The notes under the pieces are model-generated. The model worked only from the letters and a program-made list of their open reading frames with translations. It was not told the DNA's origin and made no database searches. A stretch of DNA of 64,000 bases from Microglena sp. YARC (Eukaryota; Chlorophyta; Chlorophyceae; Chlamydomonadales; Chlamydomonadaceae), in contig CM039466.1 in assembly GCA_022414725.1 (NCBI GenBank), positions 13,365,366 through 13,429,365 on the forward strand, read 5' to 3'. Position 1 is the first letter of the stretch, and every line of letters begins with the position of its first letter. The translations under genes and the position numbers were made by a program. This document shows, piece after piece, positions 1-34,164 of this stretch.

Positions 1-114
1 GGCAGTAAAAAATAAATTACCAGGAAGATGTAAACGAGAACTAAAATGTAGAAGCGGATCTTTCAACCGAGTCAATTTGATTGTTATTATCTGTCCTGCA
101 ACCGGCCAAATGTC

Positions 115-300
115 CGGATTGTACGGAAAGTCGAATCCCTGGGTTGCCTAAGTTTGCCCTGCATTGCCCAAGATTGGGGATTGTTACATGTTTTTAAGCC
201 AACTCAGGGCTCCTTACCGCCTTCCAATTCCTAGTCCTCCCGTGCAGAATCCGTGAAGCATACTGAGAGGATTAAGGGGTACTCGGGCTTAGTTAGATGC
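115..300 (+). repeat. Dispersed repeat family R7, copy 1
   Basis: A stretch containing 'tccggattgtacgg', a TTGCCTAAG block and the phrase 'cctcccgtgcagaatcc' recurs in diverged form at 9595-9725, 58795-58990 and, inverted, at 24670-24800; a further copy split by C/CA tracts lies at 49618-49780. It has no open frame. It may be the body of a SINE, because a related stretch lies beside a tRNA-like segment at 35215-35410. That link is inferred. Confidence 0.6.
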
Positions 301-464
301 TCTAGGGGTTGCTTTTTAGGGGCCCTAATTCCCCCAAATCAGCTAGTAGGCCCCCAAAGTATAATAGGATCGCCATACCGTACTGCGTCGTGAAGACACT
401 GGGATACTGAATTTTTTTCTAACCTTTTCTCGGGGCGCTCCCAGACTTCCCAAGCCTATTTTGT

Positions 465-535
465 TGAAAGTATTTTCACCCCAGGGGTGGGACTCCTTAC
501 AAAAATCAGCGCCAACGATGATGCAGAGAGACAGG
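465..535 (+). repeat. Dispersed repeat family R2, partial copy
   Basis: The core 'TTTCACCCCAGG(A/G)GGTGGG' followed by 'CTCC(T/C)' and 'AAA(T/C)CAG(C/T)G' matches longer copies at 15672-15845, 19798-19912 and 34214-34325 and an inverted copy at 58000-58205; a short piece is at 16168-16215. This copy keeps only the left part. No coding capacity. Confidence 0.55.
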
Positions 536-649
536 CGGAGAAAATCCCACACAAGAAGGAACCCATTGGACAGGCTGGGCATGCCAGACCACGTGACTTT
601 CCTCCTTGGCCCGAGAACTCCCTGATGGCGCACACTTCGGAGCGAAAAC

Positions 650-752
650 TGCGTGTGTTTCTGGCACACTGCTAAGGAGCACTGCGTGTGTTTCTGGCAC
701 ATAACTAAGGAGCACTGCGTGTGTTTCTGGCACATTGCTAAGGAGCACTGCA
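650..752 (+). repeat. 33-bp tandem repeat, about three units
   Basis: The unit beginning 'actgcgtgtgtttctggcac' and ending in 'taaggagc' is repeated three times head to tail with few changes. Reverse-strand open frames across it simply translate the repeat and are not taken as genes. Confidence 0.85.
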
Positions 753-1173
753 TGTGATACAACTTACAAATCCCATCCTCACAGTGTGCGTTACATGCAT
801 AACCTAAATGGGCCACCCGTATTTCCATCTTGTTCAACCACGCCCATCCATACCCACGGCCACCCTTCCACACCAATACATAGTTTACATACCATTGTAG
901 ACACTCATTCACAACCGTGCACAGCTGCACACGCATATGCATCCATAGTTCCAAACACACTCTCACACATTCTCTTCAGCCTATTAGGCTACCCCCCAGT
1001 CCAGGGGGGCTACACTTGGACTGTGACATACAGGCACACGAGGGCTTATCTTTTCAGCTACCAGAAGCAGCTTCTAGACAGCTCCCCTAGCTAGCTATTA
1101 TTCAGCCAACCCTAACTCCACCAGGTGTGCCTTAACACTGAGACACTTATACAATTAGCTGTGCAGAACTGCT

Positions 1174-1497
1174 TATCAGCATGTATAGCGGTGCTCTCAC
1201 GCGTTTTATGACTTGGTGACTACTTATGTACTCCCTTAGAACTATCGGCTCTCCTGAGCCAGCTTCCCGTGGGACTGAGTCATCTTGAGATGACTCAGTG
1301 GCAGCTTCCTGTCACCTACGTCTCCGGTCTGATCTGTACCCTGTTAGGTTCCTGTCTACCGCCTCCTTTCACCACAGGTGCCCCTTTATGGGTCTCCTGT
1401 GTCTGTAACGTTATCCTTGTCTCCGTGTATAGATTGGTGCGTCTGTTCCGCTGCTTTAATCTACTGTCCACTCTACCGGAGTGATTTCAAGCTGATA
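1174..1497 (+). repeat. 5' LTR of the copia element
   Basis: This 324-bp direct repeat matches 8123-8437. It carries a 9-bp segment near 1391-1400 that the 3' LTR lacks. Termini are TATCAGC and GCTGATA, a 7-bp perfect inverted repeat. The sequence after it (GGTTATTGGGCTCC) should hold the primer-binding site, but it does not match the usual initiator-tRNA-Met complement. Confidence 0.95.
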
Positions 1498-1528
1498 GGT
1501 TATTGGGCTCCTCATCACTACCACTGCT

Positions 1529-4027
1529 TTGATAATGCAACTTCCGCGAGGGCCTCCTGCCGGCTTTGTGAAACTTACCAAACTTAATGGTGTTTTCATG
1601 GGCTCGTGGGATCCGCAGTGTCATTGTGAGCAATGGATGCGACCGAATCCTCCCAACGGGGGTGAAGGTTCCTCTAGATTGGCTAGACGACTGCGCGCCA
1701 GCGGCCTCTGCTGCCGGAGAGGAGGGTCCTTCCGCCATCAAGGAAGTAACCCCCCCGATCAATCCTCCAACTTTACGGTTCCTTCTCTCAATGTTCGACG
1801 CCTTTCCTCTGATGTTGAGGATGTCCTGATGAAGCTGTGTTGTGTACAGACACAGATCATCCGTTGTGCATCAGACCCGCAGCCTCCTTTCGTCCCTTTC
1901 AATTATGATGAAGACTACTCTACTACTACTGATGATGAGGAGGACTTGAAGAGTGCTACGAGTGCTGACTTCGGTGGCGTGACCCCATCTGCTGCTGCCA
2001 CTCGTGTCTTTGAGACTTCCGCTGTTTCGCCGGTGTATGAGCCTCCTGATCAGCAGATGCCTAATCGAGAGCTTTCGCCTGTGTATCAGCCTCAGCCTTC
2101 GTCGGCGCCTCCCTTTGAGCCTGTTCCCCCGGCTTACCCGGAGGTGGCTAAGCCCACTTTCTTGAAGGGCTTTGCTTCTTTTCCTCTGCATCTGCCCCCA
2201 TGGAGCGTGGCCTCCCTGGCTACCACACTCGCTCTCGCGAGGCTGCTGTTTCCTCTGCACGCACCTCTGCTGCTGGTGCCTCCCTGGAACCCCCTCCGCC
2301 TCCGCCGGTGGAGCTGCCTCCTGCCCCTGGCCCTCCTCCTATGCTGCATACGCGGTCTTGCGCATCTTGGGAGCATCTGCTCACTGGCGGATCTCCTCCG
2401 ACTTTGAACCTTCGGACTACCGCCTGATCAACATGGATCGACGGGATGGTGAGTCCTTGAACCGCTCTTTGTACGGTCGGATGGATATGCAGGCTACAAT
2501 GGCAAATGTTAGTGTGAAGCTGAGGCATCGCCGAGTGATGGCTTTCTCTGAGCTTGGTACCAGGTGTCGTTCTTTTCTTGGTCCAGTCACTTCTGGGATT
2601 CTGTATCCCCAGATCATGGTGTTTCCTTTGGTGGTACGAGGCGTAGTGATCACGAGAAGCTTGGTTATCAGTTTGTGCGAGTGCCTGTCCCTCTGTGTCC
2701 TGTTAGCCCAGATTTCGAGCTGCTTATGAGTGTTGCGAGGTCCATTCCTGTGATTAGGAACATAGACGACCAGCGCGCTCTTGACGCTGGTCTTGCTGCG
2801 GAGTATTTCATGGACATTCGTAGGTCCTTGGCTCCTGTCCCTTCTGCGATTGGAGCTGGGTCTAATACCCTCATTCATGGTGAGTCTCGGTTTGATCCTG
2901 CACTGTTGGGGTTCAGTGCACTGCCTCTCGAACGTCAGGAGTTCATGTGTTTAACTATGATGCTCGCGAACATGGAGGACGATATGGTCAAGGTATACCA
3001 GGACTTTGTCAGCTGTACTACTAGGACAGATCAGATGCCATTAAGGCACTCGTGTCCTAGTAGTACAGCTGACAATAATGCATGTCCCGGGAGGAGAACA
3101 GATTACCCAGAGGTTCCACTAATCCACAGCCAAGCCTTTTCGGCTATGGTCTTACGCTGGGGGCAACTTCGTACTGATCAGACCCGCGACCCGCCTGTGT
3201 ACCGCGACCTTCTGGGGAGGATCGAACCCCCCCGTTTTCCTCCCGGGACATGCATTATTGTCAGCTGTACTACTAGGACACGAGTGCCTTAATGGCATCT
3301 GATCAGATGCCATTAAGGCACTCGTGTCCTAGTAGTACAGCTGACAGACTTTGCCACCCCTCGGGATATCCTTTTGGATATCCGGAAGACGCAGTCTGAT
3401 GCCCTTGCCTCTAGAGTCCCTCTCATGCGTATCGAACTTCATAATGCGCACATGGGCCCTTCTGACCGTGTCGATGATTTCTTTCGCATGGTTCGCAGTC
3501 TGTGCACTGACCTCCGCAGTGCTGGACATCCTGTCACTCAGCGCCACGCCATGGAAACCATTGTGAATGGGATCCGTTTGATCCGATTTGAATCGCTGTG
3601 GATCCAGTACGGTATGATGTTGGCTAACAGACAGACTGTAGATTACTGGTCTTGTCTGGAGGCATATCGGTCTCTCGACATTTTGAACATTGCTCTCCCC
3701 AGGTCCGACTCCAGGCATCCTGGTTGGTCCCGGGACGCTCCCCAGGTTCCTCCCAATGCTGCGTTTCAGCGTGGGCAGGGATCTGGTTCTCAGGGTTCTG
3801 GTTCCAACAAGCGACGTCTGGATTGCACTTGGGGCCCATGCCTCAGCAAGACGACCCACTCGGAGGATCGCTGTTTCACGAAGCATCCGCACCTGCGTAA
3901 GACCAAGCCTGGTGCACCGGTTACCAATCCGGTGCCCATGGCCTTGGCCCTTCCAGGTGTGCTTACTCCGCGGCAGCTGGCCTCCTTGCAGGCTCAGATT
4001 GATGGGTATGCTTTGGACAAGAAATAG
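1529..4027 (+). pseudogene. gag: copia gag, frameshifted and interrupted
   Basis: Capsid/nucleocapsid region. A likely start is the ATG at 1535 or upstream of it (MQLPRGPPAG...). Segments in different frames continue one another: an acidic/Pro-rich stretch (1890-2200), SREAAVSSARTS (2236-2427), a helix-rich capsid-like part (2430-3006) and, after an inserted foldback element, DIRKTQSD to the end (3354-4024). A zinc-knuckle-like C-X4-C-X5-H-X4-C occurs near 3822-3875 (CTWGPC...H...C). The frame closes at a TAG at 4025-4027, and the same frame stays open for 71 codons beyond it into protease. Confidence 0.8.
3007..3346 (+). mobile_element. Palindrome-ended foldback element inserted in gag
   Basis: A 340-bp insertion flanked by GACTT (3002-3006 and 3347-3351; GACTTTG is also possible). 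The right end, 3259-3346, is a perfect 88-bp palindrome centred on TGATCA. The left end, 3007-3074, is the same palindrome missing 20 bp. Inside the two palindromes the inverted repeat continues (AATAATGCATGTCCCGGGAG and its complement). The flanking gag reads in the same frame on both sides. A relative without the palindromes lies at 49933-50164. Class is unknown; no transposase is present. Confidence 0.85.
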
Positions 4028-5852
4028 GAGGTACGCTCTGTCCTTTTCTCTTGCACTGCGAAATTTTCAAATGTCTGCAGCCCGAGCCTGTCTGAGGGTG
4101 TCTGGCATGTTGATTCTGGAGCTGGGATGTCAATCACAGGTGATATGTCTTTGTTCACTGTGTTTCATGCTTCTGAGACTGGGCCAGCAGTTAAATTTGG
4201 TGATGGTGTGGTTCAACGGTCTGTGGTCAGGGTTCTATTGTGTTAGGTAGTGATTGGTTACCAACACCAATCACTTTAACCAATGTTCTCTACATCCCAC
4301 ACTGTCCGGTGAACCTCATGTCAGTAAATGCTGTTGCCCATGCTCACAACTGCAAGATTTCTTTTGATAGTCTTAGTTGTACTGCCACACAGGGCTCTTC
4401 TGTTCTGTGGTCTTTCCCTGCCTCCAGTGATGGTGTGTACAAGTTTGCATGTAGGCCTTGTCACACCCTCGTGGCCGTTTGTATGGTGCTGAAGATTATC
4501 CAGCTTTTGCTCTTGATGTTGATGAGGATGGTGGAGTTGTGATCCCTACCACTCCTGAATGGTTGTGGCATAGGCGGCTGGGTCACCCTGGCTATGATGC
4601 CATGCACAACCTTGTAAGGAAGGGTTTGGTTCAGAACTTACCCCTCACTCTCCAACAGGTGCAAAGACTGTCTAAGATCCCATGTGATGCTTGTCAGAAG
4701 GCAAAGGGAAAACGTATCCCTTTTCCTAAAGAAAGCAAAACTAGGATCCGTGCCCCATTACAACGCCTTCACTTGGACATCATGGGGCCATTTAATATTA
4801 GGGGCTTGCGTGGGGAGTTTTATGTTCTGTGTCTCACTGACCAATACTCTGGCTATGCTGAGGTCTTGTGCTTGAGAACCAGGGATGAAGCTCCCTTAGC
4901 AGTTCAAACTACCATCCTCAGATGGATGACTCAGCTGCATGGATTTGTTTTCAAGTGTCTTAGGTCTGACAGGGCTAAGGAATTTATAGTGAAGTGGTTC
5001 GAGGATTGGTTAGAATCGGTTGGTGCTGTGCATGAATTGTCCATGGCTTACACTGCTCAGCAGAATGCGACTGTGGAACGGTACAATGGGGTCCTTCAGA
5101 ACGTAGCTAGGAGCATTCACTTGGAGTCTAAGCTCACTAAGTCCTTCTGGCCCTATGCCTTCCTCGCCGCGTGTTACCTACGCAACCGGCTGCCTAATCA
5201 GGGTGACAAGACTCCTTATGAGTTGTTCTTTGGGGTTCTACCTGATGTATCGTTATTGCGCGTGTTCGGGTGCCCATGCTATGTTACCTTAGTGAATGGG
5301 AAGAAGCGCAATAAGCTTGACGAAAGGGCGTTATCTGGTAGACTGGTTGGGTATTCTCTGGTGAGTAAGGGTTATTTTGTTTGGGTTCCGAAGTTGCGCC
5401 AGGTGGTAGAGAGTCGTGATGTGCTCTTCTATGAACAGTTTAGCTATAACTGTATCCCTGGGCTCTTTCCCTATGATGGATCTCAGTATTTTTCTCGCAC
5501 CCCTGCCGCTATCATCGGTAAAGGGCTTGATACTGCTGACAATGTCCTGGGCCCTTTACCAACCCCGATTGTTGACCGCTTTACTGGTCATGGGATGACG
5601 ATGCGTCCCAGGCCAGGTAATGATGGTGCTGTATCGCGTGCGGCGGCATTGGGCCAGGGGGAGTCTGATGTTCCTTCAAGCTCTAATTTATTCGAATCTC
5701 AGGGGGTCGCCGGGCCTTCCTCTGCGCCACGTTTCGTCGGTGAAGTCGTAGGATTAGGACAGCCTCGGGTCATAGTGGAACCTAGTACAGGTCCACTGCC
5801 CACTAGTCGCCACCCCCGTCCACCTATTCGGATAGCTCGCGGGAGTTGTTGA
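4028..5852 (+). pseudogene. pol: copia protease and integrase, frameshifted
   Basis: The aspartic protease signature WHVDSGAGMSITGD is encoded at about 4100-4141, and LTNVLYIPHCPVNLMSV at about 4276-4326 is the usual copia protease tail. Frames change near 4225 and 4465. An open frame of 464 codons (4458-5852) then holds the GAG-pre-integrase zinc site (WHRRLGHPG...CDACQKAKG) and the integrase core with D (LHLDIMGPF), D (LRSDRAKEF) and E (NATVERYNG), the catalytic DDE triad, followed by LRVFGCPCYV. Integrase itself looks undamaged. Confidence 0.9.
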
Positions 5853-7734
5853 TCACTTCACCCCCTGCTATACCTGGTGGTTTATACCGGACCAGGCATT
5901 GCGACGATGTGGCCGTCACAGATGATGTGAGTGATGACCTCGAACACTGGTCCGGGTCAGATACTGCGTATGGCTGGGGTGTTCCAGTGTACCCAGGCTT
6001 CGACGATTTAGAGGCAAAGGAGGCCGGCCTTGTTCAACCACGCATGAGTGCTGCGCTGGGGGCTTTATTACCGGTTACTGCTGATACTGCTGATATCCCG
6101 CTGCCCATGTACAAGTACACTGCTTGTACGTGGGGGCTTTTATTTCTACCTCTACTGAACTCTCTTATAAAGCTGCAATGTTACCTACCAACCCTGACAG
6201 AGATCTCTGGCTGCAGGCTATGAAGGATGAGATGGCCTCCCTCCATGCTCATGGCACTTGGGTCCTCACTCCACAGCCTCCTAGGCAGAGGATTCTATCT
6301 GGCAGATGGTTATTTGTCAAGAAACATGGGGCTGATGGTTTCTTTGCGTTTTAAAGCTCGTTTTGTAGTTCGTGGTTTTCTGCAACGTCCTGGGCTGGAC
6401 TACCATGATGTATATGCCCCGTCTCCTCTAAAGCAGGTCTTCGTGTGCTCCTTGCTGCCATCACTCATAGGAAGATGTTTGTGAGGCAGCTGGACATCAA
6501 GACTGCATTCTTGAATGCCAAGCTGGAACCTGGTCTGGACCTGTTCTGTTACCAGCCTGAGGGCTTTCATGAACTTGGTCCTGACAATGTTCCCCTTGTG
6601 TGCAAGCTGATTAAATCTCTTTATGGTTTGAAGCAGGCACCCAGGGCTTGGAGCAAAGATGTAAAGCAGGTTTTGGTTGCCCACGGTTTTACCATGTGCA
6701 AAGCTGAACCTGCTCTGTATTTCAGGAGGGATTCTACTGGTGGGTGGAGCTATGTCCTGACCTATGTGGATGACTTCATCTGTGCTTTTAGTGAGCTGCA
6801 TAGGTATGCCTTGCTGATCGAGGCTATGGAAGCAGCTGGGTGGGAAGTCAAGGAAATGGGTGTACCTGTCCAGTTCCTTTCATTGGACATGACTTGTACA
6901 CTTGATTCTGACGGCAGGTGTGTTAAGATCAACCTCTCCCAGCACTCCTACATTGTTGAGCTGGTGGAGCAGTTTGGTCTCACTGCTGCTACCAAACCCA
7001 AGTTTTCAGTTCCCATGGCCAAGTGCACTGTCACTGATCCTCCTGGAGAACCTCTGGCCTCTAATAGCCAGTACCTCTCTCTTGTGGGGGCTTTGCTGTA
7101 CCTGGCTACCTGCACAAGGCCTGATATTTCTTTTGCTGTGAGCTACCTGTCCAGGTTTTCTGCTCAACCCACTGCCCCCCTGTGGGCTGCAGCCAAGCGC
7201 TTGCTTTTGTATTTGAGAGAACATTCCCATCTGGGCCTCACTTACACTCACAGCCCTGGTTTCTCTTTTACTGTCTTTAGTGACTCATCCTTTGCTGATG
7301 ATGGGTCTGACAGGAGATCTCAGACTGGCTATGCTGTGCTTGCTGGAGGCTGCCTTGTGAACTGGATGAGCAAAAGGCAACCCACTGTTGCTGTTAGCTC
7401 CAGTGAGGCTGAGTATCAGGCCCTGTCTCAGACTGCCAGGGAGGTGCAATGGTTGAAAAAGTTGAGAATTGATCTAGGGCTGCCTTGTGACCTGGTCACC
7501 ATTCAGGGTGACAACTTGGGGTCCTTGAGCTGGGCCAATGACTGTCAGCTGCTCCCTCGCAACAAGCACATTGATGTCATCCATCACTATATCCAGGAGC
7601 TGGTGGAGGATGGCCAGGTGGATGTTGCCTATGTTAACACTAAGGACAACTGTGCTGACCCCTTCACCAAGCCCCTTGATCCTATGGTGTTCTGGCGTTT
7701 CATTCGCATGTTTGGAATGACTGCTTCTCCTTAA
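5846..7734 (+). pseudogene. pol: copia reverse transcriptase and RNase H, 5' end frameshifted
   Basis: The RT N-terminal region (LWLQAMKDEMASL, TWVL, GRWLFVKK, ARFVVRGFLQRPGLDY) lies in three frames with shifts near 5845, 6120, 6345 and 6440. From 6445 a 429-codon frame is continuous: QLDIKTAFLNA, LYGLKQAPRAW, the catalytic YVDDF, then the copia-type RNase H (DSSFADD...RRSQTG, SSSEAEYQAL). It ends with TAA at 7732-7734. The RT active site and RNase H acidic residues are present. Confidence 0.92.
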
Positions 7735-8122
7735 ACCAATTTTTTTTGGTTACATGTATTCTAGAATTTTGGTCACATGTATTCTGGAATTTTTGGTTAC
7801 ATTTTAGGGTTTCTTTGGTTACATTTAGAGTTTCTTTAAGTTATCATTGATTGGCATTAGGTTCCTATTCCCGGATCGGGTTTTCTATACCGTTGTTACC
7901 CGACTTTGATATTTAGTTGTCCTCTTATATCCACTTGGCAATTTCGGTTCTTTGCCTTGCTTCATACCTTCCCTTACACCCTTCGGGTTTCATTTGAAGT
8001 TTCTCTCGATTTTTTTTTCGGAGTTCTTTGATTTTTTTTTTTAATTTGTTACATATAGTTCTATGTCACCAGTGCCATAGGTGGAGGAGTACTATTGTAT
8101 GTCACCTGTGTCATAGGTGGAG
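7735..8122 (+). other. copia 3' untranslated region with polypurine tract
   Basis: Non-coding and T-rich, with short repeats of GGTTACAT. At 8065-8122 a roughly 40-bp unit (TATGTCACC...CATAGGTGGAG) occurs twice, the second copy ending in the polypurine tract AGGTGGAG (8115-8122) directly against the 3' LTR, the expected primer site for plus-strand synthesis. Confidence 0.75.
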
Positions 8123-8437
8123 TATCAGCATGTATAGCGGTGCTCTCACGCGTTTTATGACTTGGTGACTACTTATGTACTCCCTTAGAACTATCGGCTC
8201 TCCTGAGCCAGCTTCCCATGGGACTGAGTCATCTTGAGATGACTCAGTGGCAGCTTCCTGTCACCTACGTCTCCGGTCTGATATGTACCCTGTTAGGTTC
8301 CTGTCTACCGCCTCCTTTCACCACAGGTGCCCCTTTATGGGTCTGTAACGTTATCCTTGTCTCCGTGTATATATTGGTGCGTCTGTTCCGCTGCTTTAAT
8401 CTACTGTCCACTCTACCGGAGTGATTTCAAGCTGATA
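8123..8437 (+). repeat. 3' LTR of the copia element
   Basis: A 315-bp copy of 1174-1497, differing by three substitutions and a 9-bp deletion, followed at once by the target duplication CTGCT (8438-8442). Confidence 0.95.
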
Positions 8438-8522
8438 CTGCTGAACTATTTGGGTGGAACACAGTGGCTGGCTCAGGGAGCTGCATAGAAACTGCTTAGA
8501 AAAGCTGAAAAGAAAAGCCCTA

Positions 8523-9994
8523 AGACACCTTATATACACGCCCATTTCCCTGATTTCGGAGGAAGAGGCCTATGGCGGGCGGCACCTACTGGTCATCGCA
8601 AGCGTTAGCTTCTCCTGCGATGAACTATTGAGAGATAAAGAGGAGCACCACAAGTAAATTAACGAGCTTGTCTCAAGCGATGCCGCTCCAGAGGGAGCTC
8701 GTATATCTGGAGCAGCGGCAGTTGCTTATTGTGAGCGAGGATACTTAGCGACCCTCTATACCGATAACTCAGATAGCTACTATCTACGCAATTCCCCATC
8801 ACTTGGGCGGAACCTGATCCGATTCCATGCTTCATCTCCCAATCAACACTATCCTCGTTGGGGTTCGATTTAGGCTGCAGGCTGCTCATCGTTTACGGAC
8901 GGAGAAAACATGGTCAATATAGACAACACTGCTACACCACATTCCTGAGTACAGAATGCTATCATGAGTGCTGGCAGTTTGCCGTATTGGTACCGACATG
9001 GCCAGGTCCGTCCACGCACGCGCTCGAACAAGCCCGCTGCGCATGTGGTCACATCGCTGAGGAAGCTTCCCAAAAGATGTCACACAATAACATGTGACCA
9101 CCCGCCCCGGAGGGGACGTTTCGTAAGGGTTTCCCACTCGGTTTCCCACCCTGGCGCGCCAGCCTGGCGTCCGACGTTAGCACTTGCAACCTCCCACCCA
9201 CCAAGCCACGACCGCCCACCGATGTTAGCACCCTTCCGGCTTCCGAAACGCGCCCGCGCACCAGCTGCCTGCCTTGCCGCCGTCTTTTGCGTCCAATCAC
9301 ACGCTCACCGTCTGCGGGCATAATTGACATGGGAAGTATACACACTACTACACCAGACTTCCGAGTTCAGGGCAATTTTGATCGTTATCAGAGCTGACCG
9401 GCCCACCAAGAGCACTTGACATCCTGCTGACGGTTCTTGGCACCGCATGCGCGCACACTGATGGAGACGCAGAAATAAACGCAGGTAGGTTATACCACCC
9501 CCTCTGTAGCTACACGACGAATCTGAAGCGCTATAGAGCCCGCACCTTCCGCCACGCTGCCCGACATTTCGGATCTCGACAGCTACTCGGGTACGGTTTA
9601 GATTGGATTGTTTGATGTTATCCAGCCAACTCTGGGCTGCTCACCGTCTTCCAATTCAGTCCTCCCGTGAAATATCCACGAAGCCAGGGAGCGCACTAAG
9701 CGGATAAGCGAACTCAGGTACGGCCATGTCATCGCCATGCCGTTCCCATGCAATCGCCATCGCCGCAGCACAGCCACCCCGACAATCATACCCCCAGAAG
9801 CAATCAAAGGTTGTAAAAGAGGGACAGACCGTTGGACATATCGACAAGGCAACTCGAGATATCCTCGTACTGATTATTTATTACTCACACCCAGACATCA
9901 GTCAAACCAGCCACACCCTTTCTCCCCTTGGTATAAACCTGCTAAGTAACCAGGTAGTGATTGAAACCAGGTAGTAGGTCCCCCTACCACAAAG

Positions 9995-10034
<40 letters not shown>

Positions 10035-10544
10035 TTCAGGGTTTTATTTTATTTAAACTCTTACTTGTATCACAAGTGCTACACTATGTACTGTGTTTTG
10101 GGGGTGCTACCGTAGATCCTCTTTGGGTTGCTTTGGGGGGGCCAAAAGCTGCTAGGAGCACCCCAAAGACAGCCCTGAGCATCAGGGTGCTACATGAAGA
10201 CACTGGTTCATTTCCTTAGAACAAACCTGCCCTGTTCATTTCGCACTAGGCCTCCAATTCTCTTCTCTTCCTCCTCCTTTCTGACTCCCCCCAAAACATT
10301 CCCAGCCCCTCCTGGTACTCTATAATTTATCTTGATTTTTCAAGATTGGGCGAGTCCCTCAAGCCTAGTTGGCTACCCCTGGACTGTAACATACACACAC
10401 ATACATTCTCAGCCTTCAGTCCCCCTATCAGGCCTTGACTCCATCAAGCTGCAGACATTTGGAGTTTGGTTGGGCTCCAGGATAACGTAGCCATGATCAC
10501 CATCACCATCACCATCAACACCATCTCAATCACCGTCGTCGTTG

Positions 10545-10602
<58 letters not shown>

Positions 10603-10616
10603 GCCATCACCATCAC

Positions 10617-10650
<34 letters not shown>

Positions 10651-10910
10651 GCCATAGCCATAGCCATAGCCATAGCCATAGCCATAGCCATAGCCATCAC
10701 CATCAGCACTGTCATCACCTTCATCATCACTATTTGTTGGAACAGGTAGCAGTGTAACACCGTCCTAGCTTGGCTGCAAGGGCTTGATTCATTGAGTTGG
10801 ACAGCTTCATTCCAGTATATTGATTGGCTAGTTGGACAGCTTCATTCCAGCATATTGGTTGGCTAGTTGGACGGCACCCATTCATAATGACATACATACA
10901 TTAAGCATAC
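8523..10910. other. Intergenic block with repeats and simple sequence, no gene seen
   Basis: No frame with recognisable protein features. It holds a repeat with a TGAGTACAGAATGCTATC core near 8918-8970, a related piece at 9325-9365 and an inverted relative at 25520-25590; an R7 copy at 9595-9725; a run of 33 C (9998-10030); a piece of repeat R3 (CTACCCCTGGACTGTAACAT, about 10354-10392); and a long (ATC)n/(GCCATA)n microsatellite at 10496-10735. Promoter elements for the downstream gene could lie here but none is identifiable. Confidence 0.6.
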
Positions 10911-10926
10911 CGTCAGCGTTCACACG

Positions 10927-34164
<23,238 letters not shown>

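Larger units (their letters stand above)
1174..8437 (+). mobile_element. Ty1/copia LTR retrotransposon, complete but frame-broken
   Basis: A 7,264-bp element with LTRs of 324 and 315 bp, a perfect 5-bp target duplication CTGCT (1169-1173 and 8438-8442), and the copia order gag, protease, integrase, reverse transcriptase, RNase H. Placing integrase before RT separates Ty1/copia from Ty3. LTR ends are TATCAGC...GCTGATA rather than TG...CA. The LTRs differ by three substitutions and one 9-bp indel (about 99% identical), so insertion is recent, yet the internal frame changes about ten times and gag is interrupted by a second element. It is probably non-autonomous. Confidence 0.95.
1040..8522 (+). 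mobile_element. hAT-like foldback MITE, split by the copia element
   Basis: The left half (1040-1173) and right half (8443-8522) form one element of about 210 bp once the LTR retrotransposon and one copy of its CTGCT duplication are set aside. Its ends are inverted repeats of the form (C/G)AGGGCTT(A/T)TCTTTTC, continuing through AGCAG(C/T)TTCTA. Intact relatives are at 20031-20232 and 39818-40019, the latter with a perfect 8-bp target duplication. Here the flanking octamers AGGCACAC and AGACACCT agree at only 5 of 8 positions, which fits an older insertion. Confidence 0.75.

Noticed and set aside
10530..10760. Open frames encoding poly-His, poly-Ser or poly-Met
   Set aside because: Pure translation of an (ATC)n/(GCCATA)n microsatellite.
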